Source: Selaginella moellendorffii (Eukaryota; Streptophyta; Lycopodiopsida; Selaginellales; Selaginellaceae). From it: DNA of 64,000 nt. The notes beneath the pieces are model-generated. The model searched no databases, had not been told where the DNA came from, and saw only the letters and a program-made list of their open reading frames with translations. The position numbers and the translations under genes were made by a program. Location: the NCBI RefSeq assembly GCF_000143415.4, contig NW_003314285.1, positions 210,896-274,895 of the forward strand, read 5' to 3'. Each line of letters begins with the position of its first letter. Position 1 is the stretch's first letter. Below are positions 11,701 to 21,530 of this stretch, piece after piece.

Positions 11701-12180
11701 CTGGCACGTATTTGCCCGTCCTGAGGTCTATTTTCTTGCTGCATTGGCCTGTATGCTGCTTGGGTAGTGTGAAGCTTCTCTTGCTTGCATCACACAGGAG
11801 TGAGTCAACTCGGACTTTCGAGCACAACTTACAAGTTGTGCTCCTCCCTTTGACTGAGATTTCATCTCATACTCTGATGAAAGATCATCACGTTTTTCAT
11901 CTTTTGTTTTTGGTCTGTGTTTCTTCTTTCTTCGTAATCAGGTCCAGAACCAACCAGCACTGCTGCTGCTACCACTCAACCAGAAAACGGTGTTGGTGGC
12001 GGCTCAACATCAACCTCCTCCGGCTTTTTTAATGTCTGGAAGAGGTTCGTGGCTAAACCACCAGTGGAGGAAAAGCTTCAAGTGACAGAACCCGTGTTAG
12101 AAAACTCATCGGAGAGTAGTGGTGGTGATGATCATTTTGATGATCCTGCTGCTTTTCTGAGTGGTATCCCTGAGCCATAG
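8701..12180 (+). CDS. CTFxP-repeat protein with degenerate EF-hand, putative cilium-associated
   Basis: Not assigned to a named gene. The N-terminal domain (9022-9260) runs VEVEDGREVHIQMKEGDSAE then an ASKFCHDQNL phrase, a short ubiquitin-like module found at the start of many uncharacterised proteins of flagellated eukaryotes. Then come repeated C-T-F-x-P type motifs (SCTFTSAAKL at 9474, ECTFKPRVN at 10228, ITFRPEVN at 10440, QCTFSPAIL at 11485), Arg/Glu-rich helices (YHRRREEERR, DAESRKKRQEKY), a Q-K-L-F-T-P-L-T-G-R-G-P box (10637) and an EF-hand-like loop YLDDDKDGYVEL (10931-11025, split by an intron) whose last position is not acidic. One intron near 11329-11390 works in frame only with a GC donor. 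The C terminus is low complexity, ending FLSGIPEP. A ciliary role in motile sperm is inference from motif type only. Confidence 0.8.
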
Positions 12181-12741
12181 GTGAGTTTTTCTTTGTTCTT
12201 TTGAGCTTTCTCTTTGCTTTCTTCTCTTGGTTTCCTCTTCCCTTTGACGTGCTTTGCTTGCCCAGCTGCTTTACGCAATTGTGGAGCGCAGTTTTGTTCC
12301 GGCAGCCATCCTGGGTAGAACCATTTCTTCCCCGGCCATAGTCTTTGTTTTCCGTTTGTTTCTTTGTGCCTCTCCTCTCGATCTTAAGCTTGGTTTGTTC
12401 TTTTGGCGTTTCTCTTCTTTTTTATCAGGGGTATCCGCCATCTCAGGAACAGCCCATGGCAAATAAGACTAGAGGTGTCATTTTGAGGCAGAGGACATGA
12501 AAAACCCGGAAGTTTACACAACGTAGGTGCTTTGGAGAGATTCTTGTTTTGCCGAGGCTTGTAGCTAGTTTGCTCCCTGTAGCAAGCCACTCAGACAAAA
12601 ATCTTCGAGTTGCAACTCCAGGAGAAAAAAAAAGTTTTAAAAAACTAAAAATCACATGTTTTTTTCCTTTGTAGTACCTTTGTTTCTTATAAATAAATAA
12701 AAACCATATTCAAGACACAAGAACCCTAAAGCTCTTCACCA
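12181..12741 (+). other. Spacer: 3' UTR of the CTFxP gene and promoter of the PGM-like gene
   Basis: No gene seen. CT-rich sequence (12181-12430) and a stretch of long A/T runs (12625-12720) fit a 3' UTR followed by a core promoter. The AATAAA at 12692 could serve as polyadenylation signal, but it overlaps a TATA-like element. Confidence 0.45.
12688..12695 (+). promoter_or_regulatory. TATA box candidate (TATAAATA) of the PGM-like gene
   Basis: TATAAATA lies 54 bp upstream of the ATG at 12742. A TATA-to-start distance of about 30 would leave a leader of roughly 20 bases, short but plausible for this compact genome. The same A-rich tract holds AATAAA, so it could instead be the poly(A) signal of the upstream gene. 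Confidence 0.4.
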
Positions 12742-13963
12742 ATGGAGGGAGAATGGAAGACCGTCCACCTGGTATGTACTACAAAGTTGGCAGAGGTAGC
12801 AAATAACCATGATCTGATGTGATTTATAGTTGCGGCATGGTCATGGCTATCACAACCATGACATCGTGGCTCTGAATTTGGGCTTGCTCTATCGTTTGAT
12901 CTTTGATGGCGGATGGCGCCGCCTCTCAGCGGACGTCATTTGGCGGCTGTGGCGTTCATTTTGCTACGTCCTGTCTACCCTCTTCTTCCAAGCCCGAGTT
13001 TCGGTTCTTAGCCCAGATAAAGTGGAGCACCTGGATGACCAGTTTGACGCTAGCCTTACGCCCACCGGCTGGAAACAGGTAAAGGTTTTACGTGATAGTT
13101 TCTAGCTTTCGAATGACATGTTGTTTGCCAAAGGTTGTGGAGCGGGGTAAGCAAATTAGACAAAGTGGGCTTTTTGACAAGGTCGACTTGGTTGTGGTTT
13201 CTCCCATGACAAGGTATTGTTTGGAGATTTCCTTCTTGATCAATGGTGTGAGTTTCTCGATTTACAGGACTTTGCAAACAGCCGCTGGTGTTTTTGGAGG
13301 GGGAGATGTCTACCATGATGACAGCAGTGAGCCACTGATTATGGTTAATGGAGTTGGGAAAACTCCATATCCGGGAGGGACAATCTCAAGCCATGGATCG
13401 CCACCCTTTGTAGCTAATGAGCTTTGCAGGGAGCATATAGTAAGAGCCTTGATGGTCTTTAAATCTTTTCTTGACAACTCTGTCTCTTGATTGATCAGGG
13501 AACCTCTCGAGCTGACCATAGGCGTGACATTAGCGTCTACAAGGCCCAATTTCCAGGAGTGGACTTTTCGCTCACCAAAGATAATGAGGATGTGCTATGG
13601 AGGCCTGATGTTTCTGAGACAAACGATGAGATTCATCAGCGCATCAAAGAATTTCTTCAATGGTAAACTTTTGCAAAGCTTATACCTGGCTTGATTTTAA
13701 CGGAATGTTGTCTTTCCAGGTTACTAAGCCGGGAAGAAAAGGAGATTGCCGTGGTTTCTCACTGTGGTTTCTTGTCTCGATTGGTAGACTTTAACAAGTA
13801 TGGGATTTGCCCAGACCAAGTTCCCTCAAGGTACTTTTCATTTAGTCTAAGATTTGTGAGCCTAAACTTGTTCTTGCCATACAGCTTTGGCAATTGTGAG
13901 CTGCGGACTGCTAAGATTGGACTTGATCGTGAGCAAGAGCCCCAAGTTATGGTTCTCCACTGA
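12742..13963 (+). CDS. Phosphoglycerate mutase-like histidine phosphatase
   Basis: Histidine phosphatase superfamily, plant PGM-like branch; substrates of the plant members are poorly known and glycolytic mutase activity should not be assumed. Seven exons (12742-12771, 12830-13078, 13134-13213, 13268-13439, 13499-13662, 13720-13830, 13885-13963) give 294 residues. The phospho-accepting His sits in LRHGHGYHN (residues 11-19), split from the start codon by an early intron. SPMTRTLQTA, ELCREHIG and VSHCGFLSRL supply the remaining catalytic Arg, Glu and His. SLTPTGWKQV and the C-terminal NCELRTAKIGLDRE match plant homologues. Unusual is a Trp/Leu-rich insertion (about residues 22-70, GLLYRLIFDGGWRRLSADVI and onward) between the RHG motif and SLTPTGW. 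Reading frame and splice sites are intact throughout. Confidence 0.9.
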
Positions 13964-14304
13964 TAATAATTCAATCGCCTACAAACTGTTCTTTCGCAAT
14001 ATGGTGTTAAAGTTTCGAGCTCTTCGCTGTTTGTTTCTCACTGGCGGGCGCGGCATTCTTAGTTTCTGGAAGATTTTAAACTGCGTCAACTTCCTACGAG
14101 TCTGCGCCATTGACTAAATATCGACGGGAGAATCTTAATTTTCTTGAGCTCTGTGATTCAGTGCGCATGAGGATCTGTGAACCATGAATGCAGTACTGTG
14201 CGAATTCTTCTTCTGGAGATCAAACACCTACCTGTGGCTCCCTCTTGTAAGTAAGTAGCGTCCTGATCCGTTGATCTTGTCGATCTCAACGCAGAAAAGT
14301 AGAG
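13964..14304. other. Spacer between PGM-like and PDF1-like genes
   Basis: No gene seen. Presumably 3' UTR of the upstream gene and promoter of the next. I looked for the L1 box (TAAATGYA) that drives PDF1 in Arabidopsis and did not find an exact copy on either strand. Confidence 0.4.
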
Positions 14305-15138
14305 ATGGTGGCCGGTCTCTTGATCTTCTGGCTTCTAGTCATCGGCACTGCGTGCCAATCCCTCCAAGAACATGATCGCAACGCCAGTGTCTATGGATCA
14401 CGCAAGGAAGACTTCGTTCCAACGTATGGCGGCGGCGGCGGTGGAAAGCCAGCAACCCGAGATGGAGGCTCGCCATCAGACGGTAACGGTGGCGGCAGTG
14501 GCAGCGATGGTGGCGGTGGCACAGTTCCATTCACAGGTTCACCTCTTCCACCGTTTAATGGAGGAGGCGGCGGCAGTGGCGGTGGAGGTGGGGGTGGTGG
14601 CAGTGGCGGCAGCGGCGGGGGAGGAGCACCCGGTGGCACAATCCCGTTTATTGGAGGCTCTCCGCCCTCTGGAACGGCTCCAGTCAATCCAGCTCCCACT
14701 GGAGGTTGCACTTGTTTGTAAGTATCTTTCCATTCCCTTCGATTGTTTCGTTTCGATCGTTCCATTTTGTTTCGTTCCATTTGTTTCGATTCCAGCTTCT
14801 GGGCGAATCACCCTCAGCTGTGGCCGCCATTCCTCACCATCTTCTCCAGCGTCGCGGCTATCTTCCAGGGGATCTCTCCCCGCGTCTTCGGCCCAGGGAT
14901 GACGCTGCTCGCGGCCCTGCGCAACAATCGCACGGATCCATTCTCGCAGCTCCTTCGCGAGGGCACGGCGGCGCTCCTCAACTCGTATGCGCACAAGAAC
15001 TTCCCGTATTCCTCCCAGTACGTCAAGGCGCGCTTCAACTCGGGCCTCGTCTCCAGGAAAGCCGCCGCTCTCCAGGCCGCCAAGTTCGCTCGCATCAACG
15101 GTGGCTATGGCGGAAAGCTAGACTACTGCTTCTTCTAG
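14305..15138 (+). CDS. PDF1-like glycine-rich secreted cell-wall protein
   Basis: Putative secreted wall protein resembling PROTODERMAL FACTOR 1 and relatives, which act in epidermal walls of seed plants. Two exons (14305-14717, 14796-15138) encode 251 residues. An N-terminal signal peptide (about 1-18, GLLIFWLLVIGTACQ) precedes a Gly/Ser/Pro-rich region (about 40-130) with long Gly runs and two related blocks (TVPFTGSPLPPF and TIPFIGGSPPSG). The folded C-terminal domain (about 134-251) carries the family signature CTCFFWANHPQLW, FGPGMTLLAALRNNRTD, LLREGTAALLNSYAHKNFPY and ends DYCFF. The intron falls inside the Phe codon before FWANHP, which restores the family motif. Family level is confident; the tissue role is inferred only from relatives. 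Confidence 0.85.
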
Positions 15139-15582
15139 CAACAGATTAGTTGGTCAATGGTGGTCAGTTTTAGCAACAGTAATAGTCAATTTATAGTCAA
15201 CAAAGTCAAGGCTTAAAGTCAGGCTTAGAAATAAACATTTTCTTTTCTCTTCCATTCTTTTGGGCGGATAGCCTAACTGCTGCCGATTTGGCAACTAAAC
15301 GAAACCAACGGCTGAGATTTGCTAGAGCTCGAACATAGCCTTTTTTTCCCCTTCTCTCTGTCTTGGTTCTTTCAGCTGTCGCAACGAGCGGAAGCGCGCC
15401 AATGGTTTTTAGGTCTAGCGCGTGAGAGAGGAAGGCGAGCTCGCGCGGGCGCAAGGTAGTAATCCAGCGCTTTCCTTCATTTCTTCTCTCTTGCGCTGAT
15501 TTTGCTGGCTCTTGCTCGCTCGGATGATCTAGGGCTTTGAAATCTTGTGATTGGAGCTGGAATCCGGGCAATCGGCGACGAG
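15139..15582. other. Spacer: 3' UTR and promoter/leader
   Basis: No gene seen. AT-rich sequence to about 15230 fits a 3' UTR; the GC-rich, CT-tract-containing remainder fits the leader of the kinase-fold gene starting at 15583. Confidence 0.4.
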
Positions 15583-17857
15583 ATGGGAGGCGATCTCTAC
15601 GATTCCAAGCAGGAGCCGGGGGTTTCCAAGCAGGTAGCGGACCCGCTGTTCGACGAGGAGGAGGATTACGAGCCGTTTGAGGCGATTCCGCCGCTCAATC
15701 AGCCCCAGACGATCATCCGGCCCGAGGATCTCACCCTCAAGCACCGGATTGGCCGCGGCCCTTTCGGGGATGTCTGGCTCGCCACGATTCACAGCCATCG
15801 CGAGGAGTTTGATGAGTTCCACGAGGTGGCTGTGAAAATGCTGCCCGCCATCTCCGAGGATCACATCCGCGCCTTCACAAGTAAGCTCGAGAAAATCTTT
15901 TCTATCTCGCAAGGGGCTTCTTCCGTCACTTGGCCTAGGGGACTAACTATGAAAAATGGAAAGGTTGGTTGGTTTGTGGCACACGCTGTTGAATCGTTCT
16001 AAGCTCGATCTCTTTTTTTTTTTTTCTCACTGCAGGCTTGCGTGATCACCAAGTTTTTCGAGCTTTCAATCGGCGACAAAATGGCACGGCTGCCAGGAAA
16101 TTGTATTCCTCTCGCGGATGCTCTACGGTACAGTTTTTGTTTGCTACCTAGTTTATGCGTGCTAGCGGTCTTTCTAAAGCACAATAATTCTTCTCTGTTT
16201 CTTTCTTTCAGCTATGGCGTCAACCTGGCTCAAGGTGTTTTGGACTTGCACTCTCGTGGAATTACGGCTCTCAACCTTAAGCCTTTCAACTTCCTTCTGG
16301 ACGAGCACGATCAGGCTGTCTTGGGGGAGTTTGGCATTCCATTCCTTCTCATGGACGCGATATCCAGCGATGGTCCTCTCGTGTGGCTGGGAACTCCGAA
16401 CTATATGGCCCCCGAGCAGTGGGAGCCCAAGCTGAGGGGACCGGTGTCTTACGAGACGGACTCGTGGGGGTTCGCTTGCAGCTTCATAGAGATGCTGACG
16501 GGAGTTAAGCCTTGGAACACCATGTCGCCCAGTGAGATCTTCCATGCCGTCGTTGAAAAGGGGGACAAGCCTGTGGTTCCAAGCGGCTTGCCGATAGCTC
16601 TCACGAGGATGCTGACGAGCTGCCTGGCATCCGATCGCCGTGATCGTCCAACGTTCACAGAGATTATGTCCGTGCTACGGAGGTAAAGCTTCCACTTTAA
16701 AGTTGATTTACGAACTTAACTCTCTTGCTTGCAGTCCGAATGTGCTTCTCAAGGAAGCGGACTGGGTGGTCGTTGCCGACAAGTCGTTCAAGCAAGGCTC
16801 AAAGATTGGAGTTGTGAAGAAGATGAAGGGACTGGAGTCTGCTCTGGTCCAGTTCTGCGACAAGCCAGGGGAGCCGGTGGAGTATACCGGACTTTTAAAG
16901 TGCAGCCCCTGGAGGGACGCCTTCCAAATTGGAGACGTGGTGAAGCTCAAGCCGTCCGTCGCCGTTCCGCGCTTTGCATGGAACCAGCAGCAGGCAGATG
17001 CTGAAGGCTCGGTGATCGAGATCGACAAGGACAACGCTGTTTTCCTGGTCAAGTTCCAGGACTCTGGAGAGACTTTCAAGGCCGATCCAGCAGAGATACA
17101 ACATGTCTGTGGCGGTATCGTCGCCGGCGACTGGGTCCGTGTCCGCGAAGGCTGGTCGACTGAAGGAAGCGGACGATCGCCATCCAACGTGGGGATAGTT
17201 CACAAGATACTCAAGAACGGGCTCGTCCGTGCCGCGTTTCTGGGACTGGAGACGCTGTGGGAAGGACCACCAAACAAGCTGGTGAAGGCCTCTCCCTTCC
17301 AAGCCGGGCAGTTCGTGAGGCTCAAGAACGAGGTGGTGGAGCCGAGATTCGAGTGGCCGGTGAAGAACAACCATGGCTGGGAGACCGGCAAGATAAGCCG
17401 TGTTCTTCCAAACGGCTCGCTGGTGGTGGACTTTCCGGGGCGGCTTTGGAACAGGAAATGCTACTGGGCCGACGCGGAGGAAGTGGAGATAGTCCGGCTC
17501 AACGATTGCAACGGGGTTGTGCAGAAGTACGAGCATCTCCAGGCGATGCATTGGGCGATCGGGCCAGCGTTGTGCCTCCTGGGATTTCTAGCTGCCGTGA
17601 GAGTTGGCGGGATGGTGATCCGACCGTTTAGAGGTGGTGGCGGCGGTGGTGGCGGTGGCGGTGGCGGCGGCGATGGTGGCGAGAGGAAGAAGAGTATGGA
17701 AGGATCAGCGTCGTCTTCGCCATCGTCATCTGTCGCAGCTGCAAATGCGGAACGCCAGATCACTCAGTTCATGGGGGATTCGAAGGGAAATTCCCTGTGG
17801 CTCCCTCCAGCTGTTGCAAGCTATCTCTTCAAAGAAGGTGGAAACGCAAGCTCGTGA
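15583..17857 (+). CDS. Kinase-fold protein lacking catalytic Asp residues, with KEG/HERC2-like repeats and a membrane helix
   Basis: Four exons (15583-15963, 16036-16127, 16212-16682, 16735-17857) encode 688 residues. The kinase-like domain (about 50-312) has a normal glycine loop (IGRGPFGDVWLA) and Lys motif (EVAVKML), but the catalytic loop reads TALNLKPFNFLLDE (HRD Asp replaced by Asn) and the metal-binding DFG reads GEFG. APEQWEP and DSWGFACSFIEMLTG are intact. Repeats of the type found in the ubiquitin ligase KEG follow (about 318-575: ADWVVVADKSFKQGSK, FQIGDVVKLKPSVAVPRFAW, AGDWVRVREGW, GQFVRLKNEVVEPRFEW). A hydrophobic segment (about 587-606, WAIGPALCLLGFLAAV), a poly-Gly run and a Ser-rich tail complete it. 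Plants have a known family with this architecture. No RING or ankyrin part is present, so it is not KEG itself. Catalytic activity is doubtful. An in-frame upstream ATG at 15565 or alternative start at 15547 would add 6-12 residues. Confidence 0.88.
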
Positions 17858-17879
17858 TCAAAAGCTATCTGTACAGTGG

Positions 17880-19320
17880 AAGATATAATCTCACATACCT
17901 TTTAAATGAAAACTTCTTTCTTGAAAAGTTTTTCCCAATATAATATTTCATGATTTATATAAATACTGGATAGTATTATTGTAGTATCCTTTTATGTTAT
18001 ATATTCATATATATAATTAGTTAAAATCTATTAATAATGTTCTAAATGTTTTGTTGAAATTCATTAAAGATATTTTATATTAAATTTGGATAATTGCATA
18101 TTATTTGAAAGTTATGAGAAATATACAAATAAGTAAAATTTTAATATTTGATTTTTTTGTCCGAAACATTTAAAACAAAATTTATTAGCTACTAGTGATT
18201 TAAGCATAAAAAAGTATAAGTTCTTAGAATTTAATTTATGATTAATTATATTTTGTGATTTTGGTATGGTATATTATATTATATGTAAAAATAAATGTAA
18301 ACATTTAATTTTTTACATACAACTTTTTAATTAAAATAATATAAAGAAAAAACTATTGTTTCGTCATTGAAAAATTTATTGTAGTTAAAATCTACTACAA
18401 AATCATTTTATATCATCTAGGGTTAGTTGAAATATTTTATACAATCAAAGTATATATAACAGCATGCACCATATTTATTAATAGTAAGGGCATTGGAATA
18501 AATAATTCAAAGGTAATTAACATATATTAGTTGCAAAAATTTAATATAATTTTATGATGTTAGAGCATATTATTATTTAATGTTTAAATTAAAATTAAAC
18601 ACTCAATCAATAATAATAATTAATATAAAAAAGTTTTACATTATTTAGATAGCTAATCAAATCTTTTTCTTGGAATGTTGCATCGAGATTGGCTCTTCAA
18701 GACATTAAAAATTTTAAATAACATTACAAACATTTGTAATCACTTTGCATCCATCTTCTGATGATTAATTTACATTTATTTGATGATGATTAAAAAGTTT
18801 TGCTATGTCCAAGACAATTTTACAAACAACATAACTAAAGTATAAGATTTCTATATTAAAATTGCAAAAACTCGTGGTTAATTGCCTAGACAAAAAACTC
18901 AAGATCTCCCTTAGTAATCGGTTAGTTTTTTTTATCAGAAATCTATATTTATCAAGGCTCATGATAACAAAAGTGCTACTTTTTTATTTTAGATTTTATT
19001 GACTTTAATTTATCTTTTACATAAATATATTTAATAAGTATAATATGATATATATTATATTTGAACACTTTAAATAGTGATCAAAATGGCTAAATAAACA
19101 CACCACTATATCTAGAAGATTTTTTTCTTTTCCTTAAAATTTTTATTTTTTATTTAGAAAGGTGTCTTTACAAATCAAAAAAATTATAAAGAGATACCGT
19201 TTGTTATTTTTGCTAGCCAGATTTAAGTTGAATTAGATTAAAGATTTAAACATTCCTTTTGCTTTAGTTTTTCACCCAAAGTAATTGATTATAGGTTTTC
19301 TTTCTACAAGATAGTGCCTC
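17880..19320. other. Strongly AT-rich block without genes
   Basis: Base composition changes abruptly just after the stop at 17857, from GC-rich coding sequence to very AT-rich DNA with many TATATA, AATTAA and poly-A/T runs. No open frame has recognisable content; the 65-codon frame at 18765-18962 (-) is compositional. No terminal inverted repeats, target-site duplications or LTR ends were recognised. It may be an old transposon carcass or a matrix-attachment type spacer. Confidence 0.6.
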
Positions 19321-20829
19321 AGTTTGGGTAATTAAAACATGCTGATCTCTTCAGTGTGCTTTGGCCTACTTGGACAACAACTTCATCCTGCTACATCTTG
19401 CTACTCATGAACCTCTTGCTAGTGATAATAGCCATCTCATTTGTCACCGATGTGTCTGATCTCTGCACCACCACCGGATTCTCATTTATGCTCCACTAAA
19501 AGATAATCTTACTTACTTAGGCCTGCCAGCAGGAGTCACTCAACATCAATGCCTCGAGGAGTCCTCTTGGCGTTCATCATTGCTACCTTGGCCATCAGCA
19601 AGAACGATCTTGTCAATCCATTTCTCAAATGCTCTCGAGTGTGAAAGAGATCGTCTAAAGTTTCGCTGCTGGATCACGATAGCACACGGGAAGATCTCGC
19701 AAGCAAACTAAATGTTCTTCTCAAAAGCTATAGAGATCATGCAATTCGAAAATGTTCTCAAATTTTTCACGAAAGAATACTTACAGTTTTGCCGAGCATT
19801 CATCACGACCTCGCCTGTAACAGAAAATACAAAGGGACGTTATTAGAAATTAAAAAAACACCTGCCCTAGTGTTGCTCTTGGAGTTTCACTGGAGAAATC
19901 GCTCCCACCAGATCAAATTGTGCATAGCGAGTGCATGCCCCAGTCCACCACCAGGAGAAAGAGCAAGCCATAGCTTGCTTGCTGAGATCACTTCCCCAAC
20001 ACGCGAAGTTACTAGACCCGCATGCATACTACAGGTGTCATGCCCGTCCTCTCGTGCTGGCCGCTAAAGCATCAAACCCATTTTGACGGTTGTGGGAGGT
20101 TGTGCTCTTCGTTTTTATCATTGCCAAATTGCAACACCATTTCTCTCCCTCTGGCCATAATCTGTTCGATTTGAGACCAGATTACGCGTGTGAGGGAGCT
20201 CTTCGATGAGCCGCTCGCGGATCCCAGAGGTTGTGAACGCAGCGCGGTGGTCAGCATTTTATTTTTCCCCGCTTTATGGCGTTCCGGGACTTTCCCGAAT
20301 GCTCGAAGTGCAATTTTCCTTTTTTCTTTTTGTAGCTTCCGCTTGGTGTGCGTTGTAAGAAGAAGAGAATTGGTCCTGTGACCTGCAATGCTGCCGCTTC
20401 GATTGTCAATTGTCAATTCAAAAGACTTTGCTTTTGTAAGTTGCCTAGCATTAGAGAACACATAATGGTATAAGTAGAGTGGAAATTGGAGGAAATTGGT
20501 CTTCAAACTCTACAAACTTGGTGGTGGAAGGCTTTGCGGGCAATTACTCGTACTATATAAAACTTTGTACATATATGTTATATTTCTAGATAATATTGGA
20601 AAATGTTGAAATCTTATTAAAACTTTAAAGTGATGAGTTATACTATTTAGTCTTTAGAAATCCAAATAGATATAAATCTCTATTATTTTTATTTTGGTAA
20701 ATTTAGTTCCTAAGGGATATTGTATTTTTTCCCCATTATAGTAGTTTCTATTCTAAAATTATATTTTCTTATTAATCTCTTATATTTAATCTTTGCAAAA
20801 GATAGATTTTAGTTTCTATAAATAATTGA
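19321..20829. other. Mixed-composition spacer with gene-remnant character
   Basis: Between two AT-rich stretches this region has near-genic composition and splice-like sites on the - strand (see 19546-19707), but no frame gives a recognisable protein. The + strand frame 19789-20067 and the - strand frame 20072-20506 have no motif and no supporting exons. From 20540 to 20830 the sequence is AT-rich again. Confidence 0.4.
19546..19707 (-). pseudogene. Possible exon remnant on the - strand
   Basis: On the - strand an acceptor-like catttag at 19713-19708 opens a 53-residue frame beginning FACEIFPCAIVIQQRNF and ending at a TGA (19548-19546). About 80 bases upstream (5' on the - strand, about 19782-19815) lies another exon-like piece flanked by ttacag and gtaagt. 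No start codon, no known motif and no continuation were found. I treat it as a probable fragment of a decayed gene, unrecognised. Confidence 0.25.
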
Positions 20830-21259
20830 TTAGTCCCAATTATCTGTGGCTTTTTCAAAATTGCTATAATAGAATCCATAGCCGAAAATTCTCCATGAAA
20901 CAATTTGGTTTGGCCGGGCAGAAATATATGGCCTCCATTCATGCTTCTTCCTGTCTTGCCACTTAAGCTTGCACACTGGAAGGCACTCGTTACCATGAAA
21001 CGCGTACATGCTGCGAGCCTCTTGATCCGTTAAAATAAACTTGACGGTTGTTTCACTCCCGAACTGGCACTCAATGCTCAAATCACCGCCGCAATAGTTT
21101 GTAACCTCAAGTCATGTCGTAGTTCGCAGAGTTGCTGCAAGAAACTTGATTGAATATAGTGGAATTAGTGGTGAAATTAGCAACAACATTAGCAGCAAGG
21201 AGTGAAGAAACTGCGATAATCAGAAATAAAGCAAGAGGATAAAAACTCCCTCGTTTCAT
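20830..21259 (-). pseudogene. Frameshifted small secreted-protein gene, possibly S1/SPH-like
   Basis: On the - strand an ATG at 21259 opens a clear signal peptide (KRGSFYPLALFLIIAVSSLL) followed by Asn/Thr/Ser-rich sequence, then a TGA at 21109-21107. One base out of phase, the frame continues from GAG-GTT at 21108 for about 90 residues (VTNYCGGDLSIECQFGSETT, then CLPVCKLKWQDRKKHEW and IVSWRIFGYGFYY) to a TAA at 20832-20830. Continuity of composition and of secreted-type Cys content suggests a single gene of about 140 residues broken by a one-base shift. The spacing of Cys, Trp and the final W-x-I-x-x-x-G-x-Y-Y resembles plant self-incompatibility S1 homologues, but this is weak. A sequencing error is an alternative. 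Confidence 0.45.
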
Positions 21260-21530
21260 TACTAATGGGCATGTTTAGGCAAATATTTTGTCTTAAATGC
21301 TTGGCTTGTTCCTCTCATAAAAGTTCTACGGCTAGATCGGACGGCCGCGAGCCTCCTAGATATATAGATTTCTCTACGTACGGAAGCATATTATTTATAC
21401 CATTCCTTTAAAACCTTTTGAGCTATCTTATGTTACATGATCTCTACTCTAAGCCTGTTTTATGCTGTACAAGCTCTGATTGATCGCACTCACAAAATAA
21501 TCAGCCTACAAATCTTGTCTCCCAATCTCT
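21260..21530. other. Spacer between the secreted-protein remnant and ARABIDILLO
   Basis: Promoter side of the - strand remnant and 3' flank of ARABIDILLO (also - strand). A TATATAGA-like run occurs near 21359-21366. No gene seen. Confidence 0.35.

Noticed and set aside
14372-14994. Overlapping frames on both strands across the glycine-rich gene, including a Pro-rich - strand frame
   Set aside because: GGN repeats read as open Pro-, Ala- or Val-rich frames in several phases; only the frame with signal peptide and PDF1-type C terminus has family motifs.
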